Of a DNA stretch of 64,000 bases, positions 58,844-64,000 are shown in pieces. Numbering within the stretch: the first letter of the stretch is position 1; every line of letters begins with the position of its first letter. The notes beneath the pieces were generated by a model. It did no database searches and was not told the DNA's origin. It saw only the letters and a list, made by a program, of their open reading frames with translations. Position numbers and translations under genes: made by a program. The stretch is from Paenibacillus massiliensis 2301065 = DSM 16942 (GTDB taxonomy: Bacteria > Bacillota > Bacilli > Paenibacillales > Paenibacillaceae): assembly GCF_000377505.1 (NCBI RefSeq), contig NZ_KB898193.1:186001-250000 (forward strand). Reading direction: 5' to 3'.

Positions 58844-61400
58844 ATGGGTTCAAAGTATTGTTGATTGGATGGCGGTGAACCTGGAAGGATTGTTCAGCGT
58901 TATCTCTACCGTTATTTTCAGCATTGTAGGATTCTTCTCAGGACTCTTTATGCTGCCACATCCGATTGTATTTATAATCATTCTAGGAATAATTGCTTAC
59001 CTGGTAGGACGGGTACCGTTAACATTGTTCACCGTGCTCGGATTCCTGCTGATTGATAATCTTGGCTATTGGAGTCAGACGATGGATACGCTGGGTCTTG
59101 TCATTACCTCGGCGCTGATCTCCGTGCTACTCGGTGTACCGCTTGGTATCTGGTGTGCTTACAGCAAGACAGCATCTCGAATCATTACACCACTGCTGGA
59201 CTTTATGCAGACGATGCCTGCATTCGTATACTTACTACCGGCTGTAACATTCTTCAGTCTCGGTGTTGTTCCAGGTGTCATTGCGTCTGTGATTTTCGCA
59301 ATTCCGCCAACGATTCGTATGACCAACCTCGGGATCACTCAAGTATCCGGCGAGCTCGTCGAGGCTGCAGATGCCTTTGGTTCGACCTCGGGTCAGAAGC
59401 TCTTCAAGGTACAACTGCCGCTGGCTATGCCAACACTCATGGCCGGTATTAATCAGACGATCATGCTGTCTCTGTCGATGGTCGTCATCGCTTCCATGAT
59501 CGGGGCACAAGGTATTGGTGCTGAGGTCTATCGTGCTGTAACCCAATTGCAGATTGGTAAAGGCTTCGAAGCTGGTCTGGCCGTCGTCGTCCTGGCTATT
59601 GTACTTGACCGCTTCACACAGAACCTGTTCAATTCGGGGCGTAAAAAACAGAGTCGTGTGACCAGCAAGCAAAAAGCGCTGATCGCTGCTGCTGCGGGTG
59701 TAGTGATTCTGATCGCTGGTGCATCCCAATATTTCATTGGCAATGACTCCTCTGCTTCTGGTAATCATCAAGCCAGCTCCAGTGCAGGCGAGGCCGTGGA
59801 CTACCGAATTATCGGTATTGATGCTGGTGCTGGAATTATGAAGTCCACGCAGAAGGCCATCGAGGATTATGAATTAAGTGACTGGACACTGGTAGAAGGC
59901 TCTGGAGCAGCCATGACCGCTGAGCTGGACAAGGCTATTCGTAACGAAGCCCCTATCATTATCACGGGCTGGACGCCGCACTGGATGTTCAATAAATATG
60001 ACTTGAAATATCTAGAAGATCCCAAGAAGTCTTATGGTGAAGCAGAAGAAATTCATACCATTGCACGTAAAGGTCTTCAAGAAGATCACCCTGTCGCTTA
60101 CGAGTTCCTGAATCGCTTCGAATGGACCTCAGACGACATGGGCGAGATGATGATTGCTATTCAGGATGGCACAAGTCCAGAGCAAGCAGCACAGGATTGG
60201 GCTGAGAAGCACAGCGACAAAGTCGATGCCTGGACTGATGGCTTGCCCCCTGTAGGTGGCGATACCTTCAAACTTAGCTATGTGGCTTGGGATTCCGAGA
60301 TTGCCAGTACCAATCTGCTGAAGTATGTGTTGGAGAATCGTTTGGGCTACAAAGTCGAAGCTCTGCAGGTAGAGGCTGGACCGATGTGGACCGGAGTCGC
60401 CAGTGGCGATGTCGATGCATCCCCAGCAGCTTGGCTACCATTAACACATGCCGACTACTGGGACAAATACAAGGGTGAGATTGACGACCTGGGTGCGAAT
60501 ATGACAGGCGTGAAGACGGGACTGGTCGTCCCTGCCTATATGAATGTCAACTCCATTGAGGATCTGAAAGGCGGCAATACAGCTGCCTCCAATAATGATA
60601 ATACCGCCGCTGTCGGTGAGGAGTTCAAATACCAGATCGTTGGTATTGATGCTGGAGCAGGGATTATGAAATCAACAGCACAGGCCATTGAAGACTATAG
60701 TCTGTCGGATTGGAAGCTGATCGAGGGTTCCGGTGCAGCCATGACGGCCGAACTCGACAAGGCCGTGCGGAGCGAGCAGCCGATCATCATTACCGGCTGG
60801 ACGCCGCACTGGATGTTCAACAAGTATGATCTGAAGTATCTGGAGGACCCTAAGAAAACTTACGGTGATGCGGAAGAGATCCATACCATTGCCCGAAAAG
60901 GTCTGAAGGAGGACCATCCTGTCGCATACGAGTTCCTGAACCGCTTCGAATGGACCGCTGACGACATGGGTGAGATGATGATCGCTATTCAGGCAGGCAC
61001 AAGCCCTGAGCAGGCAGCTCAGGATTGGGCTGAGAAGCACAGTGACAAGGTTGACGTCTGGACCGAGGGGTTGACACCTGTGAATGGTGATACCTTCAAA
61101 TTCAGCTATGTGGCCTGGGATTCCGAGATTGCCAGTACGAACCTGCTGAAGTATGTCATGGAGAACAAGCTGGGCTACACCGTGCAGGCTCTGCAGGTAG
61201 AGGCTGGACCGATGTGGACGGGAGTCGCCAATGGCGATGTGGACGCTTCTCCTGCTGCTTGGCTTCCGCTTACACACGCCGATTACTGGAACCAATACAA
61301 GGACCAGCTTGATGATCTCGGCGCGAATATGACAGGTGTGAAGACGGGGCTGGTTGTCCCTGCTTACGTGAATGTCAACTCCATTGAAGAATTGCAATAA
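58821..61400 (+). CDS. opuAB: Glycine betaine transporter permease fused to two tandem substrate-binding modules
   Basis: It is 859 aa. Residues 1-280 are the permease (helices and the EAA-like ELVEAADAFGSTSGQKLFKV). One more helix near 290-310 (AAAAGVVILIAGASQYFIG) precedes the binding parts. Module 1 is about 323-585 and module 2 about 600-859; they are about 85 percent identical by eye. Each module has the GIDAGAGIM...GWTPHWMFNKYDLKYL half first and the YVAWDSEIASTNLL...DASPAAWLPLTHADYW half second. That is the reverse of the order in the Lactococcus OpuA protein. The linker between modules is Asn/Ala-rich. AAGGAGGTG precedes the ATG. Confidence 0.93.
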   Translation: MPKIPLAEWVQSIVDWMAVNLEGLFSVISTVIFSIVGFFSGLFMLPHPIVFIIILGIIAYLVGRVPLTLFTVLGFLLIDNLGYWSQTMDTLGLVITSALISVLLGVPLGIWCAYSKTASRIITPLLDFMQTMPAFVYLLPAVTFFSLGVVPGVIASVIFAIPPTIRMTNLGITQVSGELVEAADAFGSTSGQKLFKVQLPLAMPTLMAGINQTIMLSLSMVVIASMIGAQGIGAEVYRAVTQLQIGKGFEAGLAVVVLAIVLDRFTQNLFNSGRKKQSRVTSKQKALIAAAAGVVILIAGASQYFIGNDSSASGNHQASSSAGEAVDYRIIGIDAGAGIMKSTQKAIEDYELSDWTLVEGSGAAMTAELDKAIRNEAPIIITGWTPHWMFNKYDLKYLEDPKKSYGEAEEIHTIARKGLQEDHPVAYEFLNRFEWTSDDMGEMMIAIQDGTSPEQAAQDWAEKHSDKVDAWTDGLPPVGGDTFKLSYVAWDSEIASTNLLKYVLENRLGYKVEALQVEAGPMWTGVASGDVDASPAAWLPLTHADYWDKYKGEIDDLGANMTGVKTGLVVPAYMNVNSIEDLKGGNTAASNNDNTAAVGEEFKYQIVGIDAGAGIMKSTAQAIEDYSLSDWKLIEGSGAAMTAELDKAVRSEQPIIITGWTPHWMFNKYDLKYLEDPKKTYGDAEEIHTIARKGLKEDHPVAYEFLNRFEWTADDMGEMMIAIQAGTSPEQAAQDWAEKHSDKVDVWTEGLTPVNGDTFKFSYVAWDSEIASTNLLKYVMENKLGYTVQALQVEAGPMWTGVANGDVDASPAAWLPLTHADYWNQYKDQLDDLGANMTGVKTGLVVPAYVNVNSIEELQ

Positions 61401-61493
61401 CTTATTATAAGTTAACTAAAAGAGTATTTACACTGGCCACTCCGTTATCATGTAAAAAGCTTAGCTGAATCTAAAGTATCAACTGCACAACGT

Positions 61494-61541
61494 AAAGGTC
61501 GAGGAAGTAGCTCTGTGTAAGAGCCTGCCTCGACCTTTGTT
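61494..61541. terminator. Bidirectional intrinsic terminator after the opu operon
   Basis: AAAGGTCGAGG/CCTCGACCTTT (61494-61504 with 61528-61538) lies between convergent genes, with T-rich sequence on the plus side and an A/T-rich side on the other. Confidence 0.8.
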
Positions 61542-61544
61542 ATA

Positions 61545-62780
61545 TTATCTACTCCATCCCTGACTGGCTTGGCCGCGAACCGCATTATCATCCGCCAGAA
61601 TCGCCGAACCTTGCTCAGCAGTCTGTTCCTGTCTGAACCACAACGGGTAGATCACGAATGACACGAGCAAGGTAATACACCCTATAAGCCCTAATGCCAG
61701 AACATCCTTCAGGACGTAGTCCATCCCCAAGCCCTTCAGGGTCAGATTGCGCACAGCCTCCAGATAATACGTCAGCGGAAGCGCATGGCTAATCCCCTGA
61801 ATAAATCCAGGCATCGCTTCAATTGGCCAAGTATATCCCGATAGCATAAAGGAAGGAACTGCGATGAGCATCAGCACCTGTGTAGCATTGACCTTCGTTG
61901 TCGAGATAAGACTGAACAGGAAGCCAAGCCCGCAGAGTGCAAAATTGAACGCCAGTGATACTAATACGAACGGTAACAGCTGACTATTGAACGGAATCCC
62001 GAAGCCTAACGCGCTAATGCCGAATACAGTCACCGTGTTGATCGCTCCAGCCAGGAAATACGGAGTCAGCTTGGCGATGGCCAGCCGCCAAGGCGTATGG
62101 CGCCAGGCACCGAAGCGTGCCCATGTTCCTCGCTCCTTCTCCCCGGTGCAGGACAGTGCAATTCCAAGCAGCAAGCATTGCTGCAAGGCTGCGCCAAGTA
62201 CACCGATAGGCATGAAGAGCTGATAATCATAGGTCGGATTGAACAACACCCGCGAGCGGAACGGAATCGCACTGAACGTCGATGCAGCCTGATCCGGGTT
62301 CATTCCCTTCATTTCCAGCGATTTGGTGGATACTCCTGCACTAATGCTACTGATGACCTGATTCGCAATCCGGCTTGCACTATTGGAATACATCATATTA
62401 CTACCATCTATAAGTGTCATGACTGGTATGTTCTCTCCATGCTTGATCCGATTCGAGAAATTATCAGGTATGATAATGCCTACCTTAGCCTCACCGGACT
62501 CCACCTGTCTGACGACTTCGTCTTCATTAAAGACCTGCCGATTCACGGCAAACGTATCTGTCGCATCGAACGCCTGAACAATCTGTCTGCTAAGCTGCGA
62601 TTGATCGCCGTCATACACCGTCACAGGCATTTCTGTAATTCGTTGATTCATGTATAAGAAGCCAAATAATATCGTATAAAGGATAGGCGTAGCCAGCAAG
62701 ATTAAGAGCAATCTTCGATCTGCAATCAGCAGTCGGAACTCCTGGGCAAGAACGCCCCTGATTGTCAGTTTGTCTTCCAT
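61545..62780 (-). CDS. ABC-2 type exporter permease (YhhJ/YbhR-like)
   Basis: It is 411 aa with one N-terminal helix (RLLLILLATPILYTILFGFL), a long extracytoplasmic loop (about residues 45-180) and five C-terminal helices, including SLISTTKVNATQVLMLIAVPSFMLSGYTWP, which is the ABC-2 signature region. It follows the HlyD-type gene with no gap. Such pairs export drugs or lipids. The ATPase is not downstream; it may be upstream of the window edge. Confidence 0.88.
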   Translation of the reverse strand: MEDKLTIRGVLAQEFRLLIADRRLLLILLATPILYTILFGFLYMNQRITEMPVTVYDGDQSQLSRQIVQAFDATDTFAVNRQVFNEDEVVRQVESGEAKVGIIIPDNFSNRIKHGENIPVMTLIDGSNMMYSNSASRIANQVISSISAGVSTKSLEMKGMNPDQAASTFSAIPFRSRVLFNPTYDYQLFMPIGVLGAALQQCLLLGIALSCTGEKERGTWARFGAWRHTPWRLAIAKLTPYFLAGAINTVTVFGISALGFGIPFNSQLLPFVLVSLAFNFALCGLGFLFSLISTTKVNATQVLMLIAVPSFMLSGYTWPIEAMPGFIQGISHALPLTYYLEAVRNLTLKGLGMDYVLKDVLALGLIGCITLLVSFVIYPLWFRQEQTAEQGSAILADDNAVRGQASQGWSR

Positions 62781-62781
62781 A

Positions 62782-64000
62782 TTAATGTGCCCCTTGCTGC
62801 AGGAATACGGTAGAGCCTGTCGGTACGGTATCTGGCAGATCCGTCAGCAGTACTTTGATTCCAAAGGAACGCACATCCGTATCACCGGAGTTCTGACTCG
62901 GTCTTTGTGTTGCGAAGTCTGCTGCTGCATCCATTACAGCAACCTTTCCTTTGACCACAGATTGATCCGATAGCAGGCTCACTTGCACCTCATCGCCTAC
63001 ATGAAGACCGTTCAACTGTGTCTCTGGCACATAGAATTTCGCCCAGCGCTCGCCGGTTGTCTCAATGGTATATACAGCGAAGCCTGCACTAGCCAGCTCT
63101 CCCAGGTTCAACGTCTTGGAGCGAATGACTCCGTCAGCCGGTGCAAGTAATTCAGAATATCCTACATACGTCTGTACTTCCTGCAACGCCGCTTCGGCTT
63201 GTGCTACTTGGGACTCAGCACCCTCCACAGTGGATTGCGCCTGCTTCACTGCAGATTGAGCCTGTTCTACAGAGGCTTGAGCCGCCTTGACATCCTCCTG
63301 TTTCAACGTCACTTGCCCTGCTCCGGCTTGGGCTTCCTTCACCGCAGCAAGGGCTTGCTGATATTGAGCTTCTGCAGCTGCAATTTCTTCGCTTCTGCTG
63401 CCCTGCTGGATCAGGTCCAGTTGTTGGCTGGCAACCTCATACTTAGTTTTTGCCTGTGAATGATCCAATGTAGCTTGATCCAGTTGGGCCTGCGTAGCCG
63501 CGCCTGCATCCTTCAGATCACGGATACGCTGTAGCTGCGTAGTCGCCAGCTCATATGCAGACTTGGCAACCTGCTGGTTCAGCTGCGCCTGTTGAATCTC
63601 CTGTGGCCGAGCTCCCGTCTTGAGTGCATCCAGCTTTGCCTTGGCGGCTGCTGATGCTGCTTTGGCCTGGGCAATCTGGCTCTCAACGGTCTGGGACGTC
63701 ACACCTACCGCAGTATTGCCTTGACTCTTCTTGGCTTCAGCTGCGCCTACCGTTGCTTCGGCTTGGCTTACGCCTGCTTTAGCCTTGGAGACATTGGCTT
63801 TGGCTGCTTGCAGGGCTGCTTCAGCCTGCTTCACTTTGTCCTCTAGCTCCTTATTTTCGATCCGAGCAATAACTTGGCCTTTAGTAACTTTATCCCCTTC
63901 ATTCACTAGCAATTCGGAGATGCGGCCACTTGTCTTGAAGCTCGCATTAATGACGTCTGATTCTACAGTTCCTGAAGTACCCGAGAAATCAGATTGTCCA
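62782..64000 (-). CDS. HlyD/EmrA-family membrane fusion (adaptor) protein, 5' end missing
   Basis: The frame stays open to base 64000, so the start lies outside; an internal TTG at 63912 is not a real start. The visible 406 codons begin inside the lipoyl half-motif (SDVINASFKTSGRISELLVN then EGDKVTKGQVIARIENKEL). A long alanine/glutamine-rich coiled-coil hairpin follows (about residues 45-245, KQAEAALQAAKANVSKAKAG). The second lipoyl half is YSELLAPADGVIRSKTLNLG and a beta-barrel domain ends with TGSTVFLQQGAH. It partners the ABC-2 permease. Confidence 0.9.
   Translation of the reverse strand, partial: GQSDFSGTSGTVESDVINASFKTSGRISELLVNEGDKVTKGQVIARIENKELEDKVKQAEAALQAAKANVSKAKAGVSQAEATVGAAEAKKSQGNTAVGVTSQTVESQIAQAKAASAAAKAKLDALKTGARPQEIQQAQLNQQVAKSAYELATTQLQRIRDLKDAGAATQAQLDQATLDHSQAKTKYEVASQQLDLIQQGSRSEEIAAAEAQYQQALAAVKEAQAGAGQVTLKQEDVKAAQASVEQAQSAVKQAQSTVEGAESQVAQAEAALQEVQTYVGYSELLAPADGVIRSKTLNLGELASAGFAVYTIETTGERWAKFYVPETQLNGLHVGDEVQVSLLSDQSVVKGKVAVMDAAADFATQRPSQNSGDTDVRSFGIKVLLTDLPDTVPTGSTVFLQQGAH

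Noticed and set aside
60672..61397. Minus-strand frame of 241 codons opposite the second betaine-binding module
   Set aside because: It is antisense to opuAB, and its composition is that of a shadow frame.

Overview
The window reads as chromosomal DNA of an endospore-forming, low-to-mid GC Firmicute, most likely a Paenibacillus or close relative. This rests on gene content and signals, not on a database search. AGGAGG-type ribosome sites are everywhere and TTG/GTG starts are common. There is a T-box leader, an FMN riboswitch and a Gram-positive style Tad pilus locus without a secretin. The block tex-cmpA-sprT plus ydcC-alr-ndoAI-ndoA matches the Bacillus subtilis arrangement, and cmpA is a sporulation gene. 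Most genes are ordinary housekeeping or transport functions.

Layout. 1-2.3 kb: a sulfate ABC transporter (cysT-cysW-cysA, the last cut by the window edge). 2.5-9.7 kb: yjbQ, a yigZ-tetR pair, pgi, tkt-ppnP and a low-complexity lipoprotein. 10.2-12.2 kb: nfo-purU, with a perfect palindrome inside the nfo promoter spacer. 12.7-17.1 kb: an SDR epimerase, then serS with a T-box leader. A 301-bp segment (promoter, T-box, first codons of serS) recurs as a 299/301 direct repeat 1815 bp away. Between the copies lie two AT-rich genes (a secreted protein and a VanZ-like membrane protein). 17.1-28.1 kb: a complete Tad/Flp pilus operon on the minus strand, preceded by a leader holding an intrinsic terminator 35 nt before the first start codon. 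28.2-34.1 kb: a DUF3153-type lipoprotein, a DCC oxidoreductase, a Rieske oxygenase, ohr, mntH and a glutathione peroxidase.

34.2-38.4 kb: two nearly identical tRNA-Leu(GAG) genes bracket an orphan UreF-like protein, two XRE regulators, a PAS/metal-cluster protein and a MarR regulator. tRNA-Lys and tRNA-Glu follow. A two-hairpin repeat sits downstream of tRNA-Glu (twice) and of tRNA-Ser at 43.2 kb (once), each time followed by a second copy of the 3' end of that tRNA. 38.4-43.0 kb: a sugar ABC transporter operon and a divergent ArsR-type regulator, with a 12-bp inverted repeat placed in both promoters. 43.1-50 kb: tRNA-Ser and tRNA-Asn, two small unknown genes, sprT-like, cmpA, tex, the ndoAI-ndoA toxin-antitoxin pair and alr. 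50.3-54.5 kb: a ydcC-like lipoprotein, a membrane-anchored PstS-like protein, and an FMN riboswitch controlling an EamA-family transporter (a candidate flavin importer). 54.9-61.4 kb: a carboxylesterase, gbsR and the glycine betaine importer opuAA-opuABC. The second opu protein carries two tandem substrate-binding modules in permuted half-domain order. 61.5-64 kb: an ABC-2 permease and a HlyD-type adaptor that runs off the window.

The least ordinary elements are the tRNA-linked two-hairpin repeats, the duplicated T-box with its foreign insert and 27-codon serS stub, the attenuator-like Tad leader, the riboswitch-controlled EamA transporter and the tandem-module OpuA. All coordinates come from reading the sequence. 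Functions are family assignments unless stated otherwise.
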